A stretch of DNA of 64,000 bases, from NCBI RefSeq assembly GCF_025567415.1, contig NZ_JAOQJV010000008.1, positions 48,909-112,908 of the forward strand, read 5' to 3'. Below the pieces are notes generated by a model. That model was not told the DNA's origin. It searched no databases and was given only the letters and a program-made list of their open reading frames with translations. Of the stretch, positions 32,591 through 42,114 are shown piece by piece; within the stretch, counting starts at the first letter, position 1, and each line of letters begins with the position of its first letter. The translations under genes and the position numbers were made by a program. Origin of the DNA: Claveliimonas ammoniilytica (GTDB taxonomy: Bacteria; Bacillota; Clostridia; Lachnospirales; Lachnospiraceae).

Positions 32591-34141
32591 ATGGAATATG
32601 GAATTATCTGTCTTCTGCCACCAATCATTGCAATCGCATTGGCATTGAAGACTAAACAAACTCTACCATCCCTGTTCATTGCTGTATGGGTTGGTGCAAC
32701 AATTATCAAAGGATGGAATCCGATCGCAGGATTCACCGCTATTATCAGCGAATACATGATTCCGTCTATCGCAAGCGAATACAACGCCGGACTTCTGGTT
32801 CTGGTTACTATGGCTGGCGGATTTGCTTACATGCTGAAGATTACCGGAGCCGCTGAAGCATTTGCAAAGCTGGTTACCAAATCTATCAATACGCAGAAAA
32901 AAGGACAGGTTATCACCGCTCTCAGCGCATTTATCTTCTGCTACACTGAGCCTTGCCTGATCCTGGGAACGATCATGCGTCCAATCACAGACCGTGTACG
33001 CGTATCCAGGGCAAAACTTTCTTACATGCTTGACTCTCTTGGATGTAACCTGGCTTCCTTCTCACCGATCAGCAGTTACGGACCGTTTATTTCAGGTCTG
33101 ATCGCTACTGAACTTGCAGCTGCAGGACTGAAGGGAAATGAATGGGGCTTATACATTAAGATGTTCCCATTCAATATCTACAGTCTCTTCGCTATGATCG
33201 CTGTATTCTTAGTAGCCATCTTCGGACTGAATATCGGACCGATGTATGAAGAAGAAAAACGTTGTGCCGAGACAGGCGAGCCTCTTCCGGAAGGACTGAC
33301 TCCACTGGTTCCTGAAAAAGACGTGGAACTGCCGGAAGATTACAATCTCCGTCTGATCAACTTCCTGCTTCCAATGCTCGGACTGTTCATCACCATTTTC
33401 GCTACCATCTTTATCACTGGAGATATCGGGGCAAATGGTCTCAGAGGCGCATTTATGAATGCAAGTATTACCCTTGCTATTACCATGGGATTCATGGTCG
33501 GCTCTATCGTAGCCGGTATCGTAGGCGTTGCAACAGGATTGTTTAATGTTAATGCAGGATTTAATGGATTCATCCAGGGTATGACCAACCTGATCAGCGT
33601 ACCATTTATCCTGATCATGGCATGGTCTATGGGAGCAGTTACAAGCACTATGGGCGTTGGTGCTTACCTCGCCGGTATTGTTGAGGCTCATCTGACTGCT
33701 GGTCTGGTACCTGCCATCGTATTTGCATTCGGAGCGTTGATCTCATTTGCAACCGGCTCTTCATGGGGTGTATGGTCTATCATGATGCCAATCGCATTCC
33801 CAATGGCTGTTGCATTTAACATTCCGCTCCCATACGTAATCGGAGCTGTTATCAGTGGTGGTCTGTTCGGAGATCAGTGTTCACCGATTTCTGATACAAC
33901 CGTCCTGTCATCTACAGGAGCATCATGTAACCACATCTTGCATGTATCTACACAGCTTCCTTACGGACTGACAATCGGTGTATCCGCATTCATCTCTTAC
34001 CTGTTTGGCGGACTGACACATTTGTACTATCCAAGCATTGCACTGATGGCTGTTCTTGTAGTAGTATTACTTATAGCAGAGACAAAACTGACAAAGAGTA
34101 AATACGAGAAAAAAGCTGCCGTAACATCTACTGCAGCCTAA
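32591..34141 (+). CDS. NhaC-family Na+/H+ antiporter
   Basis: 516 residues with about 11-12 membrane helices. It shows the NhaC superfamily repeats: MAGGFAYMLKITGAAEAFA, FIFCYTEPCLILGTIMRPITDR, the GSSWGVWSIMMPIAFPMA motif and LFGDQCSPISDTTVLSSTGA. The family exchanges Na+ for H+ or for organic anions such as malate, lactate or amino acids. Codon use is strongly biased to the optimal set, suggesting high expression. Surrounded by amidohydrolase genes, it may import their substrate; that is inference. GGAGGAATT precedes the ATG. Confidence 0.88.
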   Translation: MEYGIICLLPPIIAIALALKTKQTLPSLFIAVWVGATIIKGWNPIAGFTAIISEYMIPSIASEYNAGLLVLVTMAGGFAYMLKITGAAEAFAKLVTKSINTQKKGQVITALSAFIFCYTEPCLILGTIMRPITDRVRVSRAKLSYMLDSLGCNLASFSPISSYGPFISGLIATELAAAGLKGNEWGLYIKMFPFNIYSLFAMIAVFLVAIFGLNIGPMYEEEKRCAETGEPLPEGLTPLVPEKDVELPEDYNLRLINFLLPMLGLFITIFATIFITGDIGANGLRGAFMNASITLAITMGFMVGSIVAGIVGVATGLFNVNAGFNGFIQGMTNLISVPFILIMAWSMGAVTSTMGVGAYLAGIVEAHLTAGLVPAIVFAFGALISFATGSSWGVWSIMMPIAFPMAVAFNIPLPYVIGAVISGGLFGDQCSPISDTTVLSSTGASCNHILHVSTQLPYGLTIGVSAFISYLFGGLTHLYYPSIALMAVLVVVLLIAETKLTKSKYEKKAAVTSTAA

Positions 34142-34163
34142 CTTATTCAAACATGTATATTTA

Positions 34164-34205
34164 CGCGCGGGCGGTATCTGTTGATCCGCTTCGCGCGATT
34201 TTTAT
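34164..34205 (+). terminator. Terminator between the antiporter and amidohydrolase genes
   Basis: CGCGCG (34164-34169) pairs with CGCGCG (34192-34197), with inner GCGG/CCGC pairs; followed by ATTTTTATT. Confidence 0.65.
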
Positions 34206-34222
34206 TAAGGAGGACATGACAC

Positions 34223-35647
34223 ATGAAAAAAGTAGATCTGATCGTAACCGCACCTCACATTTACACCATGAAAGGTGAAGGTGTCGGCTATGAAGAAAAG
34301 AAAGCACTCGTCGTAGACGGAAGCAAGATTATCGACATCGTAGACATTGACAAGCTCTCTGACCAGTACGAAGCGGAAGAACAGCTTGATATGAGCCATC
34401 ATATTCTGCTGCCTGGATTTATCGATGCTCATATGCACACCAGCTGCAATATCATGCGTGGACTGGCTCAGGATACTAACAACTGGATGATGTACGGACT
34501 GCAGCCATTTGACAACGCTGCCACACAGGCTGAAAAAGACATCGGTTGTCCTGTTGCCCTCATCGAAGCCGCCAAAGCAGGAACTACTACCATGGGTGAT
34601 TATGAAGCCAATATGGATGCATCCTGCAATTTTATTGCCAAGCTCGGTACCCGTGGAAATGTCACGCTGATGATTCGCTCTGCAAAAAGAAAAGTCTACA
34701 AACCTGGCGAACTCTATGAATTCGATGATGCTATGGGCGAAGCAAGCCTGAATGCCAACATTGCCCTCTATGATAAATGGCATGACTATGACGGTGGACG
34801 TATGAAAGTACTTTTCGGACCACAGGGTGCCGACTTTGTAAGTCCGGAACTACTGTTAAAAATCCAGAAGATTGCTAAAGAACGTCATACTAAGATCCAT
34901 ATGCATACCCAGCAGGGTGACCGCGAAACATACCAGATTGAGCAGCGTTATGGCAAACGTCCGACCCAGTTCCTGCAGGATATGAACTTTCTTGACAGCA
35001 CACTGATCGCCGTACATCTGACTGACTGTACCGACGAAGAAGCCCAGATCATCGCTAGAAGCGGTGCCGGCATGATCGTGTGCCCGGGTTCCATCGGTAT
35101 CATTGACGGCATCGTACCTCCGTCAACAGCATTCCAGGAAGCAGGCGGAAAGGTTGCCCTTGGTTCTGACCAGGCACCGGGCAATAACTGCCACAACATT
35201 ATCAGCGAAATGAAATCTGTTGCTCTGTTCAACAAGATTAAATACACCAATCCGGAAGTGCTTCCTGCATGGCGCGCACTCCGCATGGCTACCATCGAAG
35301 GCGCACAGGCACTGGGACTGGATGACACCATCGGTTCTCTGGAAGTCGGCAAATGTGCAGACTTTATCGCCATCGATTATATGCATCCTTCTATGCTGCC
35401 GATCTATACCTATCCGATGCGTAATATGGTGCCAAACATCGTATACAGCGCAAGAGGCGAAGAGGTTGTTCTGTCTGTTGTAAATGGTAAGATCGTGATG
35501 AAAGACCGTAAACTGATCAATGTAGATGAAATGGAATATATGTCTAAGATGAATGATTGCCCGGATGATATCGGCAAACGTGCCGCTGACGAATTCTTTG
35601 CGATCAACGGAACCAACGCTCAGTTCATGCGTGAAGAAAAGCTTTAA
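34223..35647 (+). CDS. Amidohydrolase of the ATZ/TRZ (cytosine deaminase-like) group
   Basis: 474 residues of the amidohydrolase superfamily. Metal ligands are visible as DAHMHT (HxH), HMHTQQ, AVHLTD and GSDQAPGNN (Asp). The composite beta-sandwich is formed by both termini. Most relatives deaminate or hydrolyse ring compounds (5-methylthioadenosine, guanine, hydantoin, imidazolone). The GSDQAPGNN motif differs from the GTDGxxSNN of methylthioadenosine deaminases, so the substrate remains open. AAGGAGG lies ahead of the start. It is followed 18 bases later by a transporter gene of the DMT family. Confidence 0.85.
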   Translation: MKKVDLIVTAPHIYTMKGEGVGYEEKKALVVDGSKIIDIVDIDKLSDQYEAEEQLDMSHHILLPGFIDAHMHTSCNIMRGLAQDTNNWMMYGLQPFDNAATQAEKDIGCPVALIEAAKAGTTTMGDYEANMDASCNFIAKLGTRGNVTLMIRSAKRKVYKPGELYEFDDAMGEASLNANIALYDKWHDYDGGRMKVLFGPQGADFVSPELLLKIQKIAKERHTKIHMHTQQGDRETYQIEQRYGKRPTQFLQDMNFLDSTLIAVHLTDCTDEEAQIIARSGAGMIVCPGSIGIIDGIVPPSTAFQEAGGKVALGSDQAPGNNCHNIISEMKSVALFNKIKYTNPEVLPAWRALRMATIEGAQALGLDDTIGSLEVGKCADFIAIDYMHPSMLPIYTYPMRNMVPNIVYSARGEEVVLSVVNGKIVMKDRKLINVDEMEYMSKMNDCPDDIGKRAADEFFAINGTNAQFMREEKL

Positions 35648-35665
35648 TTCCGGGAGACTACATAT

Positions 35666-36499
35666 ATGATTTATCTGATTGCTGCCATTTGTGCAAATCT
35701 GTGCATGACATTCCTGATGCGCTATTCGGAGCACCATAACGGCAACTGTTATGCACTGAACATCTGGAATTATCTGGCCGGAAGCCTGATAAGCCTCCTG
35801 CTGTTACAGGACAAATCCCTGATCTGGAGTGGCAATGCAGTGACCTGTGGCGCCGGTGTCGTAAATGGTATCGGCTTCCTTGCCGCACTGGTACTGCTCC
35901 AGATCAGCATCCGGAGAAACGGTGCACCGTTAACAACCACATTTAACAGACTGGGAATACTGATTCCTACGATCCTGTCGATTTTTCTCTTTGATGAGAT
36001 TCCGCAGATCATACAGATAGCCGGACTCCTGCTCTGCATCTTCGCCATCATCTTCATGAACAGCGGAGACAGCTCCGAGCGTCCGGACTTCAACATCGGA
36101 CTGATCCTGGTCTTCTTACTGGGCGGTACACTGGACACCATCTCCAAAATATTCAGCCGCTATAATAACGCAGACAGCCAGACCTGCTTCGTGCTGTATA
36201 CATTTCTTGCTGCCTTTGTGATCAGCATCCTGCTCTTCTTTAAAAAGGAACCTCGTATGAGCCTGCAGGACGCACTGATCGGTATCGGCGTCGGAATCCC
36301 AAATCAGCTCTGCACGCTGTTCCTGCTGCGGGCCGCATCAAGACTTCCGGCGTACATCGTCTATCCGACCTACAGTGCCAGTCTGATTCTTTTAGTAAAT
36401 ATCATCAACTACCTGGTATTCCGGGAGACACTGAACAAACGCCAGTACATCGCCACCGGCATCATCGGTCTGGGCGTCGTACTGATCAATCTCGTCTGA
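35666..36499 (+). CDS. DMT/EamA-family membrane transporter
   Basis: 277 residues with about ten hydrophobic helices arranged as two EamA-type halves; the first ends at RNGAPLTTTFNRLGILIPT and the second at SRLPAYIVYPTYSASLILL. The family exports or imports small metabolites. It follows the amidohydrolase by 18 bases and is probably co-transcribed with it. The stop is 12 bases from the convergent DeoR gene. Confidence 0.82.
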   Translation: MIYLIAAICANLCMTFLMRYSEHHNGNCYALNIWNYLAGSLISLLLLQDKSLIWSGNAVTCGAGVVNGIGFLAALVLLQISIRRNGAPLTTTFNRLGILIPTILSIFLFDEIPQIIQIAGLLLCIFAIIFMNSGDSSERPDFNIGLILVFLLGGTLDTISKIFSRYNNADSQTCFVLYTFLAAFVISILLFFKKEPRMSLQDALIGIGVGIPNQLCTLFLLRAASRLPAYIVYPTYSASLILLVNIINYLVFRETLNKRQYIATGIIGLGVVLINLV

Positions 36500-36511
36500 T
36501 ACGAATGATAA

Positions 36512-37264
36512 TTACCACAACATTTCTACATTTTTATTTCTACAGACTTCCTGAATGTCCTCTGGAAATGGTGCATCCGAAATAATCGCATCAATTACAT
36601 CATACCCCAGACTGACATTCAGGAATGTTTTATTAAACTTACTGCTGTCTGCAAACAATACTACTTTCGTAGAATTCTCCGCAAATGCCCGTTTCACGGC
36701 AGTCTCATCATCATTTGGATCAAAACTTCCTCTGGCTGTAATCCCTCTGCAGGAAATAAATGCAATGTCACTGTGATGCATACCAATCTGGGACATTGTG
36801 TCCGTTCCCTTTGTATCCAGCAATATCTTATTCAGATTTCCTCCCAGCAGATGGACATTTACCGAATCGATCTTCATCAGTTCCAATGCCGTATACAGAC
36901 CATTGGTTAATACATTCAGGTTGTTATACCGCTCAAAATACGGACACAACTGAAGCACCGTTGATCCTGCATCCATAGATATCCTCTGGTCATCCCTCAG
37001 ATACCGGGAAGCCAGTCTGGCAATATGCTTTTTCTTTCGCACATTTTCTTCGACCATGTATTCTACCGGTCGGTCCTTTGGCTCCTCGATTACTCTTGCC
37101 CCGCCGCTGACACGCTGCAGAAAACCATTCTTTTCCATCTCCGCAAGATCTCGTCGAATTGTCGCCACACTTACATAGAGTGCTTTACTAAGCTGTTCTG
37201 TCCGGACATACTTTTTTTCACGTAATAGATTCATAATTGCTTCATGGCGTTCATAAGGTATCAT
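36512..37264 (-). CDS. DeoR-family transcriptional repressor
   Basis: 250 residues. The N-terminal HTH (ERHEAIMNLLREKKYVRTEQ, then YVSVATIRRDLAEMEKNG and the wing GGARVIEE) is followed by a DeoRC sugar-phosphate sensor domain (ISMDAGSTVLQLCPYF, DIAFISCRGITARGSFDPN, VVLFADSSKF). Members respond to phosphorylated sugars. It diverges from the aldolase-like gene with a 182-base intergenic region, so it probably controls that gene. Confidence 0.92.
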   Translation of the reverse strand: MIPYERHEAIMNLLREKKYVRTEQLSKALYVSVATIRRDLAEMEKNGFLQRVSGGARVIEEPKDRPVEYMVEENVRKKKHIARLASRYLRDDQRISMDAGSTVLQLCPYFERYNNLNVLTNGLYTALELMKIDSVNVHLLGGNLNKILLDTKGTDTMSQIGMHHSDIAFISCRGITARGSFDPNDDETAVKRAFAENSTKVVLFADSSKFNKTFLNVSLGYDVIDAIISDAPFPEDIQEVCRNKNVEMLW

Positions 37265-37446
37265 TTTTATCTCTCCTGTTTATAATTGATCGTTTTTGCA
37301 CGTTTTTCGTCCTATTTTCGATTTAATATCAATATTATAAACCATTATTGCATTTTCACGCAATTATAAATATAGTATATGTGTCCAAAGGACGTACATC
37401 ATCGATATGCAAATGACAAAAGTATTCACAGGAAGGAGACCGGAAC

Positions 37447-38163
37447 ATGTTAGTTACACTGAAAGAAATCTTGAGTTATGCAGAAGCCAATAAATGTGCC
37501 ATCGGCGCATTCCACATCCTGAGTGAAGATAACCTTACTGCTGTTCTCGATGCTGCACAGGAACTTAACTTTCCGGTTATCATCATGCACTCACAGGAAA
37601 ATGAAAAAAAGCTTCCACTTGCCAACATCGGTCCACTTATGGTAGATATGGCAGAGAAAGCTTCTGTTCCGGTCTGTGTTCATCTGGATCACGGCATGAC
37701 CATTAATTACATCCGTCAGGCATTGATCATCGGTTTCAGTTCAGTTACCTATGATGGTTCATCCCTTCCTTATGAAGAAAATATAGAAAATACCAAGACG
37801 GTCGTACACATGGCATCCCGCCGTTTTGCTTCCGTCGAAGGCGTTGCTCCTGCTGATATTCCTCAACAAGACGCTACAGAAGCCGTGCGTGGCTTTATCG
37901 ACGCTACTGGCATCAGCGCACTGGCATGTTCCTACGGCGCATTACAACACGTAAATAACACTGGATCCGGACTTCCTGTTCCGCTTGTCATGAACGGAGA
38001 ACCGGATATCAGTAAAGACGATTACACACAGGTCATCCAGCACGGTGTGCGCAAGATCAACTGCGACAGTGAAATCTACTACCGGGATATCGCAATTCTC
38101 GGTATGCAGGCTGTGACCGAGAATGCCAAAAAAGCTATCTCATTGTTCGGAGGAATTAACTGA
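37447..38163 (+). CDS. Degenerate class II fructose-bisphosphate aldolase-like protein
   Basis: 238 residues against about 285 for the family. The first half is intact: AIGAFHI, the HLDHG zinc/catalytic motif and SVTYDGSSLPYEENI. The second half is altered. The usual VEAELG reads VEGVAPAD, the GTAHG zinc-ligand loop reads SYGALQH, and the LHGGSG motif reads MNGEPD, so two of three zinc histidines are gone; NVDTE reads NCDSE. About 45 residues are missing between the first two of these. AAGGAG precedes the start. It is probably not an active aldolase, yet the frame is clean and a DeoR repressor diverges from it, so it may have another role. Confidence 0.75.
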   Translation: MLVTLKEILSYAEANKCAIGAFHILSEDNLTAVLDAAQELNFPVIIMHSQENEKKLPLANIGPLMVDMAEKASVPVCVHLDHGMTINYIRQALIIGFSSVTYDGSSLPYEENIENTKTVVHMASRRFASVEGVAPADIPQQDATEAVRGFIDATGISALACSYGALQHVNNTGSGLPVPLVMNGEPDISKDDYTQVIQHGVRKINCDSEIYYRDIAILGMQAVTENAKKAISLFGGIN

Positions 38164-38245
38164 TTTTATCTTTTTAAGACTATTGACTTTTTACCAGAAA
38201 TTCGGTAAAGATAAACATATAGCTATCGAATCGAAGGTGAATATT

Positions 38246-38554
38246 ATGTCATATAGAAGCAAGATATTATTACTGGATCTCATTCATATTTTATTTATAT
38301 TATTCATGCAAAAAACAACGGGCGCATGGAATTACAAAGAAGGAGTCCTAATCATAATATTGTGGATGCTCTTACTTGTTATCTCTGTAGTCATGTTATG
38401 GAAATATCACTGTAGCCAAAACGGATTATTAAATAACGTTATCATTGTAATTTCAGTAATCATCATATTTTTTAGTATTTTAAATGTGCTTCCATTTTGT
38501 TTCCCTGTTTGTTTAGATTATGAGTTAGAACATGGATTATTTCATATGCAATAG
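38246..38554 (+). CDS. Small membrane protein of unknown function
   Basis: 102 residues, AT-rich, with three predicted membrane helices (about 8-22, 31-50 and 62-82) and a cysteine-rich end (PFCFPVCLDYELEHG). The start at 38246 has AAGGTGA upstream; the frame also runs back into the aldolase gene without a start. No family recognised. The low GC content compared with its neighbours may mean foreign origin. Confidence 0.55.
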   Translation: MSYRSKILLLDLIHILFILFMQKTTGAWNYKEGVLIIILWMLLLVISVVMLWKYHCSQNGLLNNVIIVISVIIIFFSILNVLPFCFPVCLDYELEHGLFHMQ

Positions 38555-38570
38555 GTTTAATAAAACATCT

Positions 38571-38607
38571 TAAAAGCAGACAGAGGTTGTGGACTCCACA
38601 ACCTCTG
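38571..38607 (-). terminator. Terminator of the lipase/citrate synthase operon
   Basis: CAGAGGTTGTGG (38581-38592) pairs with CCACAACCTCTG (38596-38607); the minus strand continues TCTGCTTTTAAG. It may also serve the convergent small membrane protein gene. Confidence 0.7.
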
Positions 38608-38620
38608 ATTATATTTATCT

Positions 38621-39547
38621 TCATATTCTCTTCTCCATCCATCGATACAGATCTTCGTACACTTCTTCTCGGTCTGTCTCATTCAGGATCTCATGCCGGT
38701 CTCCGGCATATAACTTCATTTCTACATCGGTCATACCGTGTGCTTCGTATTTCTGGAATACTCTGGTCACGCCCACACCATTACTTCCCACCGGATCCTC
38801 TGCACCGGATACGAAGATTACCGGAAGCTCCGCAGGGATCTTATCCATTGCATGACGTCTGGTCAGTACTTTCATGCCTTCAAACATCTGATAATATCCA
38901 TTTACGGTAAATACAAAGTTACACAGCGGATCTGCCTCGTACTCTTTCCGCTTGGAGTCATCTGAAGTAATCCAGTCTTTGGTGCTGTCACTTGGCTCAA
39001 ATTGACGGTTATAACCGCCCATTCCAAGCTGGTTCACCAGATGGCTTCTGTGATGCCAGCCTTTCGTCAATGCAATGCTCTTGCAGACTGCCTGTCCTGC
39101 TTTCAGCAACGCGTACGGCATGTCCCCTGTGCCCATGACAATAGCTCCTGCCAGTCCTTCTGCGCGCATGGTCAGATACTGTCTGAGTAAGAATGATCCC
39201 ATACTGTGTCCCATCATAAAATACGGTACTCCCGGATACTCTTTCTCGGTCATTTTCCGTAGTCTGTGTATATCCGAGATCACATACTGATTCCCTTTTT
39301 CTTCATGAAAATATCCAAGATATTCCTGTGACTGTACCGACTTTCCATGTCCCAGATGGTCGTGTCCAACTACACAAAATCCACGCTCTGCCAGATATCT
39401 TGCGAATTCATCATAACGGTCAATATACTCTACCATTCCATGGGAAATCTGCAGCACCGCTTTCACTCCTGCTTCCGGGAACCACTGAATTACATGGATC
39501 TGTGTCTGTCCATCGCTGGACGGAAAATAAAATTCCTTCTTTAACAT
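38621..39547 (-). CDS. Alpha/beta hydrolase, monoacylglycerol lipase-like (serine aminopeptidase S33)
   Basis: 308 residues. The oxyanion loop is ISHGMVEY, HDHLGHGKS is typical of the S33/monoglyceride lipase group, the nucleophile elbow is GHSMGS, and the acid and histidine are in VSGAEDPVG and GDRHEILNE. It starts 7 bases inside the end of the citrate synthase gene, so it is translated with it. Cytoplasmic, no signal peptide. Likely lysophospholipase or monoacylglycerol lipase; the substrate is not certain. Confidence 0.88.
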   Translation of the reverse strand: MLKKEFYFPSSDGQTQIHVIQWFPEAGVKAVLQISHGMVEYIDRYDEFARYLAERGFCVVGHDHLGHGKSVQSQEYLGYFHEEKGNQYVISDIHRLRKMTEKEYPGVPYFMMGHSMGSFLLRQYLTMRAEGLAGAIVMGTGDMPYALLKAGQAVCKSIALTKGWHHRSHLVNQLGMGGYNRQFEPSDSTKDWITSDDSKRKEYEADPLCNFVFTVNGYYQMFEGMKVLTRRHAMDKIPAELPVIFVSGAEDPVGSNGVGVTRVFQKYEAHGMTDVEMKLYAGDRHEILNETDREEVYEDLYRWMEKRI

Positions 39548-40926
39548 ACCTCATCCCCCCGGTCATCCATCTCGATATAGTCTCTGTGCGGTGCCAGTGC
39601 TTTATACGCCGGACGGATGATCTTATCCACATTCTTCAGCTCTTCCAGACGGTGTGCGCTCCATCCTACGATTCTCGCTGCTGCAAATATCGGTGTATAC
39701 AATGCCTGTGGCAGATTCAGCATCTGATATACCAGACCACTGTAGAAGTCAACATTGGCATTAACACCTTTATACATTCTGCGACGTTCCCCAATTACTT
39801 CCGGTGCCAGTCTTTCTACCTTCGAATACAATGAATACTCTTTCTCGTAACCCTTTTCCACTGCTAACTGTTCCACAAAGCCTTTGAAGATCTCTGCTCT
39901 CGGATCAGAAACAGAGTATACCGCATGTCCCATTCCGTAGATCAATCCCTTCTGATCGAAGGCTTTCTTATCCAGCAGGTCATACAGATACTGTCGGATC
40001 TCATCTTCATCCTCCCAGTCATTTACAACTCCCTTCATATCCTCAAACATCTGCGTTACTTTAATATTCGCACCACCGTGCTTCGGCCCTTTGAGTGATG
40101 CCATTGCTGCAGTCATCGTCGAATACGTATCGGTTCCTGAAGAGGTGACAACGTGTGTCGTAAATGTCGAATTGTTACCACCGCCGTGATCCATATGAAG
40201 CACCATCGCCATATCCAGGATCTTCGCCTCCAGCTTCGTGTACTGTCTATCCTCACGGAGCATCATCAGGATATTCTCAGCCATGGACAGCTCCGGTCTC
40301 GGTGCATAGATAAAGAGATCCTGACCTCTGCGGAAATTATATGCATGATAGCCATACACCATCAGCATCGGAAACTGGCTGATCAGATTCAGGCACTGAC
40401 GCAGTACATTCGGAATCGACGTATCATCTGCCTTTGCATCATAGCGGTAAAGACTCAGAATTGAACGGGACAGACTGTTCATCATATCGCGGCTCGGCGC
40501 TTTCATAATCACATCCCGCACAAAGTTTGGTGGAAGCGTCCGTCTGTCAGACAGCATCACCTGAAAGTCTGCCAGCTCCTGTCTGGTCGGCAATTCACCG
40601 AACAGAAGTAAATATGCGATCTCTTCAAATCCATAATGATCTTCCTTCAGGAATCCATTGACCAGATCCTTAATGTTATAACCTCGGTAATATAGATTGC
40701 CGGGACAAGGAACTTCCTCGCCATCCACGATCTTCTTCGCGCGCACGTCCGATACATTTGTCAGTCCTGCAAGCACGCCCTTACCGTTCATATCACGGAG
40801 GCCTCTTTTTACATCGTATTTCCCATACAGTTCCCTGTCAATGGCATTGCTTTCCTCGCACAATGCAGCCAAATGCGCAATTTCCGGTGTAATCTCAAAC
40901 AAATCTTTTGTCACAAACTTGCTCAT
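39541..40926 (-). CDS. Citrate/methylcitrate synthase
   Basis: 461 residues. Catalytic histidines and the aspartate are visible in LHMDHGGGNNST, GMGHAVYSVSDPRA and NVDFYSGLVY; PKHGGANIKV is the CoA-site region. The enzyme condenses acetyl-CoA (or propionyl-CoA) with oxaloacetate. The N-terminal extension of about 70 residues is usual in the longer Clostridia forms. In an anaerobe it probably serves glutamate synthesis through the oxidative branch. No aconitase or isocitrate dehydrogenase gene is nearby. Confidence 0.92.
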   Translation of the reverse strand: MSKFVTKDLFEITPEIAHLAALCEESNAIDRELYGKYDVKRGLRDMNGKGVLAGLTNVSDVRAKKIVDGEEVPCPGNLYYRGYNIKDLVNGFLKEDHYGFEEIAYLLLFGELPTRQELADFQVMLSDRRTLPPNFVRDVIMKAPSRDMMNSLSRSILSLYRYDAKADDTSIPNVLRQCLNLISQFPMLMVYGYHAYNFRRGQDLFIYAPRPELSMAENILMMLREDRQYTKLEAKILDMAMVLHMDHGGGNNSTFTTHVVTSSGTDTYSTMTAAMASLKGPKHGGANIKVTQMFEDMKGVVNDWEDEDEIRQYLYDLLDKKAFDQKGLIYGMGHAVYSVSDPRAEIFKGFVEQLAVEKGYEKEYSLYSKVERLAPEVIGERRRMYKGVNANVDFYSGLVYQMLNLPQALYTPIFAAARIVGWSAHRLEELKNVDKIIRPAYKALAPHRDYIEMDDRGDEVC

Positions 40927-40997
40927 ATGTCCCTTCCTTTCCCGGTTTACTCTATTGTTCTGTTACTAAATTATCTCAAACCTATTGCAGATATCTC

Positions 40998-41876
40998 TTA
41001 ATCCCGAAGTCCTCTGCTGATGTAATTGCTTAGTGCCGCAAATTCTTCCAACGTGAGTGCCTCACCTCGTACTGATGGTCCATGTCCCAATGACTCAATA
41101 CTCTCTGCGATCAGTTCCTTTGGAATATCCAGGTCCGCCGCATTCTTAAGTCCATTCGCCAGTGTCTTGCGGCGCTGATTAAAAGATGCACGTATAATGC
41201 GAAACATCAGCTTCTCATCGTCCACTTCCACCGGCGGTTTGTCATACGTTGTCAGACGGATTACTGCAGATCCCACCTTCGGTCTCGGCATAAAACAGTT
41301 CGGCGGAACATTTGCCACAATATATGGACTCGCATAATACTGCACCGCCAGCGACAATGCGCCGTAGTCCTTCGTGCCCGGTCCTACCTGCATGCGGTCT
41401 GCCACTTCCTTCTGTACCATAACGGTAATACTCTCGATCGGCACATGCTTCTCGAATAATCCCATGATAATTGGTGTAGTGATATAATACGGAAGATTCG
41501 CCACCACTTTTACCGGTCGGCCACCATTTTCCTCTTCTACCAGTTTCTGGATGTCCACTTTCAGCACATCCTCATTAATGATCATAACATTATCATATGC
41601 AGACAATGTGTCACCCAGAATCGGAATCAATGCTTTGTCAATCTCCACCGCTGCCACCTTGCCTGCTGCCTGCGCCAGATACTGCGTCATCGTACCGATA
41701 CCGGGTCCGATCTCCAATACAAAATCATCCTTCGTAATCTCTGCCGCCGCGATGATCTTGTCCAGCACATGCGTATCAATCAGAAAGTTCTGTCCGAACT
41801 TCTTCTGAAATGTAAAATTATATTTCTTCAGAATCTCAATCGTATTCTGCGGGTTGCCAAGTGTAGGTTCCGTCAT
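40998..41876 (-). CDS. rsmA: 16S rRNA adenine dimethyltransferase
   Basis: 292 residues of the KsgA/Dim1 family, which dimethylates two adenines near the 3' end of 16S rRNA. Motifs: KKFGQNFLID at the N-terminus, SAM site LEIGPGIGTMTQ, acidic VEIDKAL and catalytic NLPYYITTP. The C-terminal helical domain has FNQRRKTLANGL. GGAGGAC precedes the start. A single gene; about 240 bases separate it from tatD. Confidence 0.96.
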   Translation of the reverse strand: MTEPTLGNPQNTIEILKKYNFTFQKKFGQNFLIDTHVLDKIIAAAEITKDDFVLEIGPGIGTMTQYLAQAAGKVAAVEIDKALIPILGDTLSAYDNVMIINEDVLKVDIQKLVEEENGGRPVKVVANLPYYITTPIIMGLFEKHVPIESITVMVQKEVADRMQVGPGTKDYGALSLAVQYYASPYIVANVPPNCFMPRPKVGSAVIRLTTYDKPPVEVDDEKLMFRIIRASFNQRRKTLANGLKNAADLDIPKELIAESIESLGHGPSVRGEALTLEEFAALSNYISRGLRD

Positions 41877-42066
41877 GTTGTCCTCCTTAGTTTACTGATT
41901 ATTATACATGAAAAGGTCTTCAATAGAAACAAATAAAAAATGAAATATCAATGAATTTTTTGTAACCTGGTTTTCAGTTTATCCAGACTTAAAGTATAAC
42001 ATATGTAAATAGTTATTTCAATTTTGGATTCATGTTTTCACAATGTAACATATAAAAGATTACACA

Positions 42067-42100
42067 AAAGGGAGATACCGCTCATGTAATATCTCCCTTT
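42067..42100 (-). terminator. Terminator of the metG-tatD operon
   Basis: AAAGGGAGATA (42067-42077) pairs with TATCTCCCTTT (42090-42100); the minus strand continues TGTGTAATC. It lies 15 bases behind the tatD stop. Confidence 0.65.
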
Positions 42101-42114
42101 CTTTATCTACATTC

